From contig CM041553.1 of NCBI GenBank assembly GCA_023238725.1, forward strand, positions 22,270,001 through 22,334,000: a stretch of 64,000 nucleotides of DNA, in the 5' to 3' direction. Source of the DNA: Scortum barcoo. Its lineage: Eukaryota > Chordata > Actinopteri > Centrarchiformes > Terapontidae. A model generated the notes under the pieces. The model saw nothing but the letters and a program-made list of their open reading frames with translations. It made no database searches and was not told where the DNA came from. Position 1 is the stretch's first letter; every line of letters begins with the position of its first letter. Of the stretch, positions 10,931 to 24,900 are shown in pieces. Both the position numbers and the translations under genes were made by a program.

Positions 10931-12150
10931 AACTGCTCAACACGCTAAAACATGAACTCACCAGGTCTCAGTCGGCGAGGCGTTCAACTTTAATCTCTGA
11001 ACTCATCCTCGTGTGTTGAGGGACTGAACGCGGGCAGCTGCTGGATCTGCAGTCTGCAAACATCCACCCGTCAGCTTCAGCTGTGAGGGAACAGAGGAGG
11101 ATTTTAGAAAACCCACTGAGACACGAAGATGACTATTTTAATCAACGCAAAGATGCTTTTAATTTTTCAATAACTGCGCCCACTTCGGGTGAGTTCCTAC
11201 ACCTTTTCCAAAGACAAATTCAAGCAAATTTCAAGCAATTAAGCTCTGACTTATTTAACCCTAACCCAAACTATTAAGCCACATAATGAGTTAAAATATT
11301 AATGCATTCAGAATTTCAAGCACTTTATTCAAAATCCAAGAACTTTTCAAACTTTAAAATCACTACATTAAAATTCAGGCCTTATTTAAAGGATTTCCAG
11401 AACACATATAAGCCCTGTAAATGTCACCAGGACAACACTTCTTAAAAGGTTCATATATTAAGGAATAATATCCTTTATTTGTTCACATTACAGTTTGTGA
11501 TGCAGACAAACTCACTTTTGCTGTTATCCAGCGAGTCAATGAGCTTCATCTCAAAAGTCATCGTGGCTCCAACATGCCTCCATGTGACCTGCTGAAAAGA
11601 GAAAAATCAAAGTTTATGAATACATTCAAGCTGCAGCAGTAATAATATTACTAGCCATTTCAATATTTAATTTCCTTTCCACACAATAGGTGGATCGTTG
11701 AGCTGAGACAGATCAATGTGGCCACCGGATGAAAATGAAAAACTAAGCGAGAAACATTATAGTAGAAACAGCAGCATAGTAAAGACTAGCTTTGTGGATT
11801 GATGGAAGATAAGAGTCAATTCCTTATTAAAATCAATCACGTTTCAGTGAGGGGGAGACAGCACGTGGTTTGCCTCAGGCTGGTCTGGCCTGTTCAGATC
11901 AGCCACGTGTCTGGTTCAGAAACAACACGATGAGTTATCGATAATAATAAATAATGAACACTCACTGCTTTGACTCTCCGCTCAACAATTTGATGTATTT
12001 CTCATAAACTGGGTCATCTCTGCAGCCACGAAATGAAACTTGGAGCAAACACTGAAGAGGACATCGCATTTTCTTGTTTCTTGCAGCGTTGCCACCGGAC
12101 GACTGACGAACCGGAGGAGATTCAAACACTTAACGGCTTCCGTCCAATAG

Positions 12151-13980
12151 AGAGCCGAAGCCCCGCCCCTTTGTAGGCTAGCTAGTTAGCAAGCTACACA
12201 GCCGGCTAGCTTAGTCATTCTTCGGATTTTTTTAGAGAGATGGAGGCCTTTTTCATCTGACTCTATAAACATATTATATTTTGTCGCCCCTCCATCAGTG
12301 TACAATTTTATCCGAACAACTGGTCATGTAAACAAAGATAAAACATCGATGACCTTATTAGCATTGGACAACATCTCCCATGAGTCTTAGAAGAGGAAGT
12401 TGTGTCAAAACATTATGGGAGTTGTAGTTTGTCAATGTTAATGAAATAATAGTAATAATTTGACACTGATTAAAATTGGGATGTGTTAACGTTTTGTTTT
12501 TGTTTTTTTTTAAACAGGGCAATAATAAATAATAAACCTGATTGAATAATAAGTATAATTATAAACTCTTATAAACATACTGAGATTTTAAACTGTAGCA
12601 GGAAACAGGATCTCTTGTCTTACTGGAACCTTTGAATCTCTGAATCCAAATGTTTTGAAACTCATTTCACAAAGTTTATTTATAAACATTAAGAATAGTT
12701 AAAGTAAAAAAGTTGAATCATGTAGTGGATTTCACATAGTGGACATTTGTGAAATGTGACACCCTGATATGCTATCTGAAGCTTGGGAATAGGAGCTCAA
12801 ACACTGAGCAGATTGTATTTAAAACAATAAATGCTAACTTAAATGTTTACTAACACACTCTCTAGAAAAAGTGCATGTATTATACTGTAACATGTACAAT
12901 CAAGAAAACATGCAAAACTAAATAGCTACTACTAACTGACTACTAAATGGTCCCATGACATTTATTCCATCAGTGTATACATTAAATAGAGACGCAACGC
13001 AAATGGAAATTACAGTTCAGTTTATCAGTCTCACGTCAGACTCAGCAAACCACATTAAAGCTTGAACATTTCAGCTTACATTTTTACTTTTCATAATAAG
13101 CCTTTTCCTTATCTTTTATGTATGCGAGACGACAGTTAATCAGATTAGATCACAAAGTCTGACGTTGAGCATATGTACAACATCATTTATTATGGAAAAA
13201 CTGTGCAAGATATTACATTTGGTTTGTAGCTGTGGAAAATGCTGTTGTGTGGGTTTTGTGTCAGCCAAACCAGCTACATGTAAATGGAATTTTCTCAATT
13301 TTCTAGAGAGCTACACTGCTGATAAATGCTGATAAATCTCTATTGACATGCATAAAATATATATAATCCCCTAACTGAAAACAATGTTCTCATATATCAC
13401 AGGGTAAACATAGTGGACTGGTGAGTCAGTTTCAAAACCTGAATGATTCTGGTACTTTTAGTAATACTTATATTTTGTTATATATAAAACAACATTATAC
13501 ATATTGTCCTATGGTCTTACGTTATCTCACTATTGTCTTTGGATTTCATGAAAAAAATCTTAGAAAATAAAGACTATAATATCGTATTGGAGACAGGGTA
13601 TTTTACCAATGTACACATACATATTGAAAGATTGCAGCAAGTCTGCTGGATATGCAATATTATGTTGACACTTTCTGAATATACCCAAAGTGCTTTATTT
13701 CTACATCACTGATGCATTTAATCCATTTAATGATCGTGCAAAAATGTGGACACTCATACCCACATACTTTTGATCTGGATCAGATTTTTCATGGTTTAAT
13801 TTTAGTTCCAGCTAAGCTAAATTTTAGTGCTATAGCTCACAATCATATCTGGACAAAAGTGTACTTGTAGGAGGAGACTCCTTCCCAAAAAAGTAGAGGC
13901 TAAGCACATTGTTTCCATGAAACTCATATCAAACAATTCCTTGGTGAATGAGACCTAAAAGAACCACACATGAAGAGTCA
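12151..13980. other. Intergenic, AT-rich
   Basis: No gene or clear repeat is recognised between the snoRNA host promoter and the caskin1 3' end. Base composition is AT-rich and all ORFs are short. Confidence 0.5.
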
Positions 13981-13984
13981 ATTA

Positions 13985-15032
13985 ATGTTTAATTTATACA
14001 TTTATTCTGATCACAGCTGTACAGAAATGCATCGTCACAGCAGAAACACAACCTAAACCCAACCATGGCACAACAGCCGTCACAACACATCCAGAACTCA
14101 ACCATAAATGTACAGGCTCAACCAACTCACCTCAATTCACAGTCTATAATAATTATCATCATCATAATATCATCATCATCATATTAATATTATTATTATT
14201 ATTGTTATCATTATTCACATAGAACCATCTGTCTCTCAAATATATCTTTGTTTTCAAAGAGCATAAAAATACAAGTGGACTCTTCATTGGGATGAACACT
14301 GGTGGTTGATCCACTGTCTGGCCTACATGAGGGACCACTGAAAACTGGGGAGCCAAGGAGGAGCAGAGCCAATTTATTACAGCTTACAGGGGAGCTTATA
14401 TGGGCTCATACAAGGCTTCTCAATGGTTACAGGTGGACTGCAGACAGGGGGATTGATTTTAGGGATCATCAAGGACTCACAACTCAACCTATAAGCTACT
14501 TTTGACATCACACACACACAAAGGGCAGAGGCTTGTAAGGAACCAGGAAAAAAAAAACAAACATGAATTTTTTGTGAGTGTAAATCAAGAAAAAAAGAGA
14601 CAAAAAATGCTGAATATATGAAACAACACTAACAAGGCACAGAGAGTTGCAGAGTTAACAAAAAGGACACAGAGGGAGATAAAAGGGGGGGAGACAAGAT
14701 GGAAGGTGGGCAGATTAGAGGCAGTTTCACTAACCAACACTAGAGGGAGCTCTAACAGCTCAAATACCCAGGTATATTATAAACTCTATGTATGTATACT
14801 GGATGTACTATATAAAGCATTGAAATATAGGATTATCTTTTAAAAACACTGTTCACTGCAGCAGGACAAAGGGATACACCGCATGAGTGTGCTTGTATAT
14901 AATGTGTCTTTGCATGTAAATGTGTATGTGTGAAGATGTGTAAATTCATTTCCAAGCAAACCTCCATAGATGGAGCTAAACACCAACAAAGCAGAACACC
15001 AGCGAGATCACAACCAATGTATTTGTTTGTGT

Positions 15033-15067
<35 letters not shown>

Positions 15068-15889
15068 TCAAAAATTCATGGACAAACATCTACATCGTCG
15101 TCGTTCGACCATTATTAGAATAACTACTGTACGAGTGGGAGGACATTGACATGAGCATCAGCAGGGGACTACACACATTCGTAACGACAACAACAGCAAC
15201 GATAACAACAACAGCAACAACAACAACATGGAGAGAGAGACAACACACAGGTCAGGAAGTCCAGCTAATCACAATCCTCCACTCATACAGAAGAGAAATA
15301 GAGGCTACGATTCATCTGGAAAAATGCACCGCAGAAGTGAGGCAGACTCAGAAAGCGGCCTGTCTATCCATGTGCTTTTAAAAATTCTCTCTGGTATCTC
15401 ATCTGTATGCATCTTGTCTATTTATCTATCTATCTTTCTATCTGCCAGTCTGTCAGTCAGTTTATGTGCTTATTTTTTTGCAAGCAATATGCTTATCTGT
15501 CTGTCTCCCTGTCGGACTGAGTTAACATCTCTGTCCTAGCCAGAGTCTTTAAAGATAAAAGGATGAGGAAATGATTGTGCTTCTTGGTCCACACAGCCGG
15601 TCTGAGGCTGGGCGGTGGCGGCGGCGACTCGCTGGGCTGCAGAGGTTTAGAGGTTGTGTGGGAGCGGCCTCCTCGCACCGGGAGGCGTACTAGAGCTACC
15701 GCACCAGACGGAGAGGACTCCCTCCTCAGTGTACTGTACAAGGCTACATGAGAAGCGCTCACTCAGACGCACACACGCACACACACTCTCAGAGCGCCAG
15801 CATCGAGCCTTGGGAGAGTTTTCTTGAAACACCTACGCATGATGAGGGAGAGGGGAAAGGCTCGTTGGAGATGAGGCGTGGGCAGGAGA
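13985..15889 (-). other. caskin1: caskin1 probable 3' UTR
   Basis: Downstream of the caskin1 stop, the first convincing minus-strand poly(A) signal I noticed is AATAAA at 14001-14006, giving a 3' UTR of about 1.9 kb. It includes (ATC/ATT)n at about 14,150-14,210 and (TG)n at about 15,035-15,066. Closer cryptic signals cannot be excluded. Confidence 0.45.
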
Positions 15890-15974
15890 TCAGTCGAGCA
15901 TTGCATCCAGTTGGTCTGCCAAGTCGTCAAACATGCTGCCGATGTCGTCCAAGATGGAGACTGTTGTCTTTTTG
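15890..15974 (-). CDS. caskin1: caskin1 terminal exon, conserved C-terminal peptide
   Basis: The last exon encodes KKTTVSILDDIGSMFDDLAD and then QLDAMLD, before a TGA at 15890-15892. The acidic-amphipathic C-terminal peptide is the most conserved tail of the caskin family (human ends MLE). About 2.0 kb of intron separates it from exon 17971-18565. Confidence 0.97.
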
Positions 15975-18900
15975 CTGGAAAGAGAGCTGGGAGTTGGATG
16001 GCAAGAAAGCAAGAGTTTAGCTGATAATGAGGCAGACACAGCACAGTCACAGTGGTAGATTCGAGATGAGAAGTAGAGACTATGAACTTTTGTTTTGGAA
16101 GTATTTTCCCAAATTGTTAATTAGCATTTAAATATATCTTTCAATGATAACTGCTGCTTGTTACTTTTCCTGGAAAGTTGCCATAAACACCAGAGTCACA
16201 ATAAGGAATAAGGAGCATTCATTAGCATACATTAATATACATTTATGCTCATTTAGCTCTGTTTTTTGTCTCCACTATGTTCACCAGCTAGTAGCTAACT
16301 TTGTTTGTCTGCCAGTTAGTCCTGAGTGGGTTAACAGTGTTTTGGGACTGAAAACAGCTGTCTGTTGCATGAACCGCAATGACAATGAACCAAAATAGAA
16401 AGTTACAGTCAGACAGCTAAGCAATGAGCTGAAACTCCCTATAAAGCTCTGTAAAGCCGAAGGGAGCTGCAGATTCAGGTGATAATTCTCTGTGGGTTCG
16501 TTGCAACAAGCCACACCTTTTACACCATCAGACTGTGCAATAGCCTTTAACTATATTCAGAAATTATCTCCACAGATAGTAGTTTCTATTTGTGCTGCAG
16601 TCTGCCATTTGCATGCTGGTGGATTCAGGGATTCACACCATGTAATCCAGTGCAATTTGATTTGATCGAATATGCAACAGTCTCACTGCTTACTGTTCAC
16701 TCTCTTGTTACATGTTGCAGCTGAAGCAAAGGGAAAAACACTTTAAAACAAAAAAAACACTTTCACTTTAAAAACATTACTGACAAAACACAGGGTGGCT
16801 TTTATTTTGAAGCCACCACAGAAAGTGCAACGTTTTTCTTTGGTTGGGTTGTATTCAGACACACAGTTTTTCTGAGAAAACGCATTTGCTGCAACCATGG
16901 TAACCCAAGTGTTTCACCAGATGAACCAAGTAATGTCATGGCAATTGGTTATAAATACCCCAACCTTGTTTCTGTCTGTATGTTTGGTGGCTCTAAAATA
17001 CTACAATAGTACACATCAGCCTTAGCAACCGTTGCTATGGAAAAGATGTGTGTGGCAAATTTGACACACAAAACACTGCACCACTGACCCAGAATTGGAA
17101 AGTGAATGAAAGCGAGATGAAACACTGAATGTTTTATCAGGTTTCAGCAAAGTGTGAACTTCAGCTGGCTTTAAACTCACTGTTCTGATGTTTCTTGGGA
17201 GTTCTATGTTTTGAAGGAATAAAAAAATTTTTAAGAAAAAATGCTTATTTGCTTTCTGTCTAACAGGTGGGACAAGAAAACTGTTGCCACATATGGTTGT
17301 GAGTGCTGGTTTTGTTAGAGATTTCTTGCCACTGCCATTGAACCCAGGTGTAATTTTACTTTTCTTTTTTATATTTCTTTACAGGATTCAATTATTTTAT
17401 TTGTCTTTTATTTGTTACATACACAAACAAAATATGTTGTCAAATGCAGTGTGGCGAACTCATTAGAGTCTTGCTAACAGACGATGCACAGATCGAAGAT
17501 ACAGTGTGTTAATAATTCAGCTTTACATGAGCTGATAGTGATATTTTTTAATGTTGGAGATAACCAGGCTAGCTGTTTCCTCCCACTTTCAGTCATTTTG
17601 CTGAACTAGGCTAACCACGTCCTGACTCCAGCTCTGTATGTAACAGACAAACATTAGAGAGGTATCAATCTTCTCATCTCCATGTCAGAAAGAAAGAGCA
17701 TAAACACATTTCCCAAAATGCTGAACTATTTCTGTAAGATTTTACGTACACGGTTAGTGCTCTAACTGCCAGTTACATCATCTATGAAGAGGATGAACAG
17801 GACTTTAATTTCCATATCACTCGTCGCCTGAAATAAGTCCTCTCTCTTTGCAGCTTACATTGTGTGTGGAAAAATTAATCTAATGCTCCGATCCTCATTA
17901 TAAACTTGTGGGTGGATATAAATGGAACATTCTGTGGCAAAATCTGAAGATGAACCTGATAAATACTCACTCGTTTTGTGCATCCTCCTCTTTGATTTTA
18001 TGCTCTACAGCCTGAACAGCTGCAGCCAAGGAGGCGCTGGTCTCCTCCAAACGATGCTGCACCTCCTCCTCCTCCTGCTTGACTTCCTCTGCTTGACCCT
18101 CCGCCTCCCTCAGATTCTCTTCCTCAGCTCTCTTCCTCTCCTCCTCCTGCTCCTTGTGCCTCTTGTGCTCCCTCTCTCTCCGCCTCTCCTCCTCCTCTCT
18201 CCTCTTTTCCTCTTCCTCCTCTGCCTCCCGTCCTCCCAGCAGGTCGATGGAGAGGCCGGCGATGGAGGAGCGGGGAGGTTTGACGGGGTGTGGAGATGGG
18301 GTGGAGGGGCTCTGGGCCGGAGATGGGGAGGTAAGAGGGAGTCCTGGAGAGAGAGAGGGAGCAGAAGGGGTTTCGGGAGCAGGAAGAGGGGCGGCGGGGA
18401 GCGGAGAGGAGGGTTTGGGGGGCGGGGTGGGGCTGGTTGCAGCTGGGCTGGTGGCAGCAGGACTCGGGCTCATGGTAGCTGAAGCTACTATTGCTTTGCC
18501 TGGTTTAGGTGCTGTTGGAGGCCCACGAGGCTTTGGGGACACAGGAGGGGGGACACGCTTCGGCTCTGGTCAGAGGGAGTCAGAGAGAGTTGTGTTAGTA
18601 GTCGCTCACACATACAATGTAATGCTTACTTGCTGACATGACACAGAGGCTAAACTCAATGACTAAGTACCAAATCTTTGTGCGTGTATCTCACCAGGGC
18701 TCTGGGCCATCTCAGTACTATCAGGCCCGGGTATGGGTACCCTGCGTGTCGGGGTTGGGGGGTCAGCTTGTGTCTTCCTTAGAGTGACTGCGGATGGCTT
18801 GGGTGAGACCGGCGGCTTCAGAGACTTCCTTGCCTCCATCCACTCACAGCTCTCCCTGTTGGTCTCCGTCCTATCAGAGACCTCGGACACCGGTCTGCGC

Positions 18901-21900
18901 CTCAGGACCACGCCGCCGTTCTGCTGCAGCTCGCCCCCATTTTTCCGGCTACCATCTATTTGACTGCTGGGAGAGTCTAATTGGTTATTGCTTTGAATGG
19001 TAACACTCTCTGCGTGCTCAGATGTGCGCGGCTTCCTGCGTATGGTTTCAGAGCCAGTTGTCATGGTGACAACAGTGGTAGCCACGGACACAGGTGCCTC
19101 AGAGTCTGTTGCCAGAGGACGTGGCTTCCTCCGGAGCGTCGCTGTGCCATCTGTGATCTCCGATGCTGATGCTGAGAGACCACAGTGGAGCGGGGCCGGG
19201 GCTCCGGACGCTGCTGAGCTGGTTGCCGAGGTAACACTGTCTGATCACCAGGGAGGCCTTCCAGTCCACTGATGGTCCTGCGCCGACTTAGGACATCCTC
19301 ATCCTCAGATCCCAGACCTCCTGCGCCCACTTGCCGACGAAGTGTAGGTGGACTCACCTGGAGGTCACATGATTGTTACACACGCACGTTGCTAAGAAAC
19401 ATTTTTAAATACAATACACGTAGTTCAAACACACACAAACTCACCTGTAGGTAGTTGGCGCTGCCTCCCAGATTCCTTGGCAGGGTTTTGGCTCCACCCA
19501 CGATGGATGTTTCCAGCATTGCGGCGAGGCTGCGAACACTTCCAGAAGCCCCCTCTGATCTCTCCAGGCCCGCTGAGTCCTGAGACCTCAAAGCTGATCC
19601 CAGGCTGCCGCAGTCACTGGCTCGCCTCTCTCGATAGGTTGGCAGCCCTAGCAGCCCCTCCCCCTGTCCCTCTCCTTCCCCGTCACCCCCAGTAATGGAA
19701 GAACAGGACCGTTTAGGTGGTGTCGGGGGCCGACCTTTTCGACGGGGACGGAGGGTGACAGATGATTGGCTGCGGTTAACAGTGACATCATTAGTGGTGG
19801 CAGTACGTGAGGAGCTGCTGCGGCACACAGTGGCATATCTAGAGTCTGATTCTGAGCCAATTAAACTGTGAGTCCTCCGTCGCTCTTCCTCCTCACTTGG
19901 CAGGCGGAGCAGCGGTACTGAAGAATCTCCTGCCATTGTCTGAGTGGAGGGACGCGGCCGGGCCCTGGGAGAGGCCTGCTGGGTCCGGGAGTGTGGGGGA
20001 GTTTGGGGTGGGGTTTGTGGGGGGGTCTGCGAATGTGCGACAGCTGGACGAGTTTTGGCCAGCGGGCTGGGAGCACCGTCCCTCTGCTTCCTCACCTCCC
20101 GCCGGGCCTCTGAGCTGGTGCTGCTGCCTGGGCTAGACGGAGGTGTCGAGGGACTCTGGGGAGCTTCAGAGCTACTTTCTCTTCTCTGTAGCTCCTTCAG
20201 CCTCTTCACTCCCAACATCAGCTTCTTCTGATGGCCTGAGGGGAGGCAGGAGTGAGGAAGGATAGAACAGTTACAATAGCAGTTACAGAGAAGCAGTCAT
20301 TGGCAGTGAAAGTTTTCTCTAATAATGCTAAATAAATATGTATAAAAAAATAACACAAGTAAAGAGAAGTTTAGACATAAAAACTGAAAATAAAAAAAAA
20401 TAAAATTGTGGGTTGTGGGCTGGTACCAGGCCTTGGAAACATTTGCTAATAGGCTGCAAAGAAACAATTTTGCAAAAAGCTGCATAATAATTCTACATAA
20501 TATCATACACATACACCATCAGCTATTTGTGTGGTAGGTACCTTACCTGCGTTTTGCCGAGAGATCTATTCGTATTTTTCAAATTTGAAAGTAACCACAA
20601 TGAAATACAGAGTAAAGTTCAGTTTCAGGTTGTGTTTAGTTTCATTTTACAGAAAGTCTCCATTTTCTGCTTAATTGTAAAGGTTTCAATTTTATTCAGA
20701 GAAGGTAAATTCAGATACAATAACAGAACTTACACAGTATCTAATTCTTACATGTAAAGTTGGACAACAATGGGATGAGGATTCTTAAAACATTTGTATA
20801 GGCTGATGTTGATCCCTGAAAGTCTGGTTACTATTATTTATAAAGTTTGACAATCGTACTTGTCATTTAGATCAGGTGGATGCAATGCTCTTCTTGATTT
20901 GTTATTACATAATTTTATTTCCTAGATTAGTCTTACCAAGCTTAGTAATGCCGATTTCTTGCAGATCCTCAAGGCTGATGTCAGAGATGAAGTCAATATT
21001 TTCATATCCATTCTGCACCAGGACCTGGTAGTACTGACTAAGACCCAGGTGAGAGAGCCAGTCTGCCAGATTGGCCTGGAACACACAAGCATGCACACAA
21101 TGTAAAACACTTGTTTCTTTATAAAGTAGAAGAGCTGCATGTGTATATGCTGCTGTGCGTGCAGCTGCCAAAACTCAATATCTCTCTCTTTTTCTAGTTT
21201 GTAAAGTACACGTGAGAACCTTACAGGCTTGTGGTCTGGCAGCCAGTCTGTGGAGGGCAGCTTGCTGATCTCTGATGTTAACTTCTTTCGATGTCCAGGC
21301 TTCATGACCCCGATTGCCGTCAGGTCCTTCAACACAAGGCACATTTAGTCACATCAGGAATTCACCGCAACAACTGTAGGTGTGTTTTTTTCTCTTTTAA
21401 ATGTAAACAATTGTATGCGCACGTTTGACATTTGTACATGAGCTGCGTGTGATGTGCCTTCAGGAATATTTTGTATTGGATTATCTGATGAGCGTCCCCT
21501 GCCCTTGGGGGGTTTACGTCATACCACTGTTTCCGCTTCAATATACATACACACAAACACACACACACACACACACACACTGGCAGTGTAAACACACTAA
21601 GGGACAAACACAGAGTAGCGTTTACAGCACAGACTGGAACACACAGCCATGTGTGAACACAGGTATGTAAATGAAGCAGACAGAGTATGAGAAGTGACTG
21701 GTTGAGGCTCAGGACTCACACCGGGGGGTCAGGTGACAGAGACAGGAGGGTCATGATGACATCATCCAGGTCAGTGGGGAGCTGATTTGAGAGCTGTGCT
21801 GGGCGGAGCCTTGACAGACAAGGGGCGGGGCGTGAGGGGGTCAGGGGTCATGACCTTACCTCAGGGGTCATGCGGCTAATGGTGTCTAGATCATATCCCG

Positions 21901-24900
21901 CGGTGAGGAAGTGGGTGGTGTAGAACTGCAGCTGAAACTCACCCAGCCACGCCACTACTGCCTGCTTCTAGAACACAGAACACAGAACACTACTGCCTGC
22001 TTCTAGAAGAGTCCACAGGCTTCTTCTAGAGCACAGAACACAGACCTGTTCTAGAACACAGCATGGCAGCCTGCTCTAGAACATGGAGAGAACACTGTTC
22101 TAGAAAACAGCACAGAAACTTCCGTTGTAATGCCAAAATGTAACCCTGCTCTGTAACAAAATCTAGAGAGCATTCACCAGCAAGGAACAATAAGGAACAA
22201 TAACCCTGAAATATTTCCGAGACGCACAATGCCAGCAAAGATTCGAAGAACAACACTGCCTCACTAACATATCTGTTTCTAACATACTGATACTAAAATA
22301 TGTAAGATCACTTCGGTGTTTTCTTGAGTAACAGTATAAATGGATCTCTCTAGAGTATTAATATTTCCAAACAGTCCTGCTTGTGATTTGTATATATAAC
22401 AAGACACGTACCACAGAACAAATTAAAAGTGAAAATAAAACACGCCTCACTAACCCTCAGTGGTAACAAGCCATGCAAATTGATTTGCAAAAGTTGTGAA
22501 ATCTCTGCCACTGAGACCTCTGCCACCCAGATACAATGACGGTCATTTCACATGGTGTTCATAATATTAAAGCTTACATTTCAAAAATCTTGAGGACAAC
22601 CTTGTTTTTTTTACCAACTGTCTGACGGTGGACACTTTAACATGCTGAATGATCGACCCTACCTGCATTACCACATGATGGCTATTTCACAGACTTCGCT
22701 GGCAACTGTTTTCTTTAAGAACTATTTTCTGTAGAAAACTGTCCAGAGCAAGGTCTGTGGATTATAAAGTAGAAGTAAAAGTTTCTGCCTCACGAAGGAG
22801 TTAGTTTATCACTGATTTGAATAACATAAATTTACATTCACTTGTATTGCATGTGGTGGTGGAAGGAATCTCAGAGTTGGAGATCTCTGCAAATGAAAGT
22901 GAAACTGCCAGTATGGCTAATCCTATTATGGGTAAGTGGGAAAAAATCTTTTTGTAATTGGGTTGACTGACTCTTTTCAGGACAAATTAGAGATTTTTTT
23001 TAAGCACTGACATACATGTGGTATTTTATGAATGAATTTACTGTAAAAGAATGATCCAACCAATGAGGACTTGCTGGGAACACTACTTTTACTTTTACTT
23101 TTACAACCGTCGTTGCCTGTCAACCAGTAAGTGCTTGATTCTCGAACACACACAGAGTTCGAGCCCGAGCTTCACAGAACACACAGCGCTGCTGGCAGGT
23201 TCTGGTGCAGAGCAGCAACATGGGGGCGCCTGGCGTCTCAGTGTGGTGTGAGGCAGGCAGGGGGTGGGTGGAGGGACAGAAGGCAAGACAGCGACTGACT
23301 CCTCGATGTGTCTGTCATTCTGCCTGTTTCCATGGTGACACACTCGCATGCCCATCCTCAGGGTGTCGTCTGTTCAGGTGCAACACAACTACCCTGGTGG
23401 ACGATTCGCGGTGCCTACTGAACCCACCCTTGTAGATGTCGTTCTCTCAGACCAAAGCACTGGTTGAGAGGAAACAGGAGCAACAGAAAAAGAGGCAGGC
23501 CCCAGAGCGGACCAATGTGTCATCCAAAAACTCACTTTCCCATCATCCTCCTCTGCCTTCCGCTCAAACGACCGCTGTTCATGAACCGTGCAACTGGAAG
23601 AGCCTTGGTGAGGTGAAAAAGCGAGACAAGGGAAAGAAACAAGAGGAAAAAAGGATAAAACATATTACTTTTAGCAGTTATAGACAATTTGCTTGTTTCT
23701 ATTTTGTTAATTACAACACATGTTTACATAACAATTTCACATATATAGTGCACCTCTATAAGCAAACCCTTTATTTCAATTTGTATAAATGTATTTCATG
23801 TACATATAGGTCTGAAGATGGTTATTCATAAAATGCTTATCTTAGCAGCACTTGAGTTTCCCGGTTTTAGAGTGTCCGGTACTTCCTTATTAGTACAAAA
23901 TGAAACGTTTGGTGTTTTCTGTTTCTATTTCTTTCCAGTAATTCTTTTTTAAGGAAATAAACAGCTTCTCGGAAAGCTGTGAAATCCATTCTTCTGTTCT
24001 CGTAAATGATCAAGAAAGAAAGGAAATCAAAATGGTACCTTGTTCCTTAATCGTTTGTTTCTTTAAAGGCTGCAAACAAGTAAAAATCTGTTATCTAATA
24101 TCAAGTGCAGTCTTTGAGGGCGAGAAGCAGTGGAGAAATTAAATCAAGTCAGGTTTATGCTGCCTATGTGGTCCCTCATAATAATTCTGGTAACAGCTTT
24201 CATGCTTGGGTGGCTTTGTGGTGGTGTTTTAGCACTACACCTCCCACGTATCACTTGAACCAGCAGAATGACAGCCGACTGAAATATGCTAATGTATATG
24301 CTTCTTTCAAAGTGAAATTAGTAAATCAACCTCAACTACAAGCACACCTTTAATTGGGGTACCTGAGAATTTGTATAAATGTCTGTGTAATACACTTTAT
24401 GTGCATATTTAAACATCAAACCTATTTATAGACAGACTGTAAATGTTCTTTACACAGCCCCAAGCAAATACTCAATAATAAGAGTACAGCCGCTCACAGT
24501 AAAGTGAGATTGTAAATGCCTTGTAAGGGCGTTTACAAGTTAAAAGTGGGCTCAGATCCAGTATAATCACTTATCAAGTTACTTAGTGTAGGCTGTGGTT
24601 AATAAATGACAGAAAAATATGCCTGTACAAACTTAAATAATGTTGATTTCAACATCAGTAAGAGAGCGTCATCTACTGATTTTTAATGTGTTATTTGTTG
24701 AATTCTTTATAATGTAATATAAATGAGTGATAATACTGTAATTGCATCTTTCTTTTCATGTTTTCGTTCTCACGTTACAGTGAAGCATTTGGATGTGGAT
24801 CCTTGGTAGCTGCCCAGTCTCGTTACACGGTTTTCATTCTGCGTATCACAAGCAGCTGAAGCATAAAAATGCACACAAGTCCTGAGGACCAAAAAAGGAT

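Larger units (their letters stand above)
10050..12150 (-). ncRNA. Spliced snoRNA host gene (SNHG19-like)
   Basis: Six exons with GT-AG borders can be drawn: a first exon ending at 11966, then 11516-11591, 10962-11080, 10675-10757, 10442-10479, and a last exon from 10247 down to about 10,050 with AATAAA at 10071-10076. Each of the last three introns carries one C/D-box snoRNA, 84-99 nt upstream of the acceptor, close to the spacing typical of intronic C/D snoRNAs. An inverted CCAAT box lies near 12,147. Human SNORD60 lies in SNHG19 close to CASKIN1, and this gene is directly downstream of caskin1. A protein-like ORF in exon 1 does not continue in frame, so I treat the transcript as non-coding. 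Confidence 0.7.

Noticed and set aside
17922..18636. Plus-strand frames of 186 and 160 codons
   Set aside because: They are antisense shadows of the caskin1 proline-rich exon, whose minus-strand frame matches the family and splices in phase.
19061..19357. Reading 19,061-19,357 as one continuous caskin1 exon
   Set aside because: The frame that starts it ends in an early stop, while the conserved downstream segment is in another frame; a 77-bp intron explains both.
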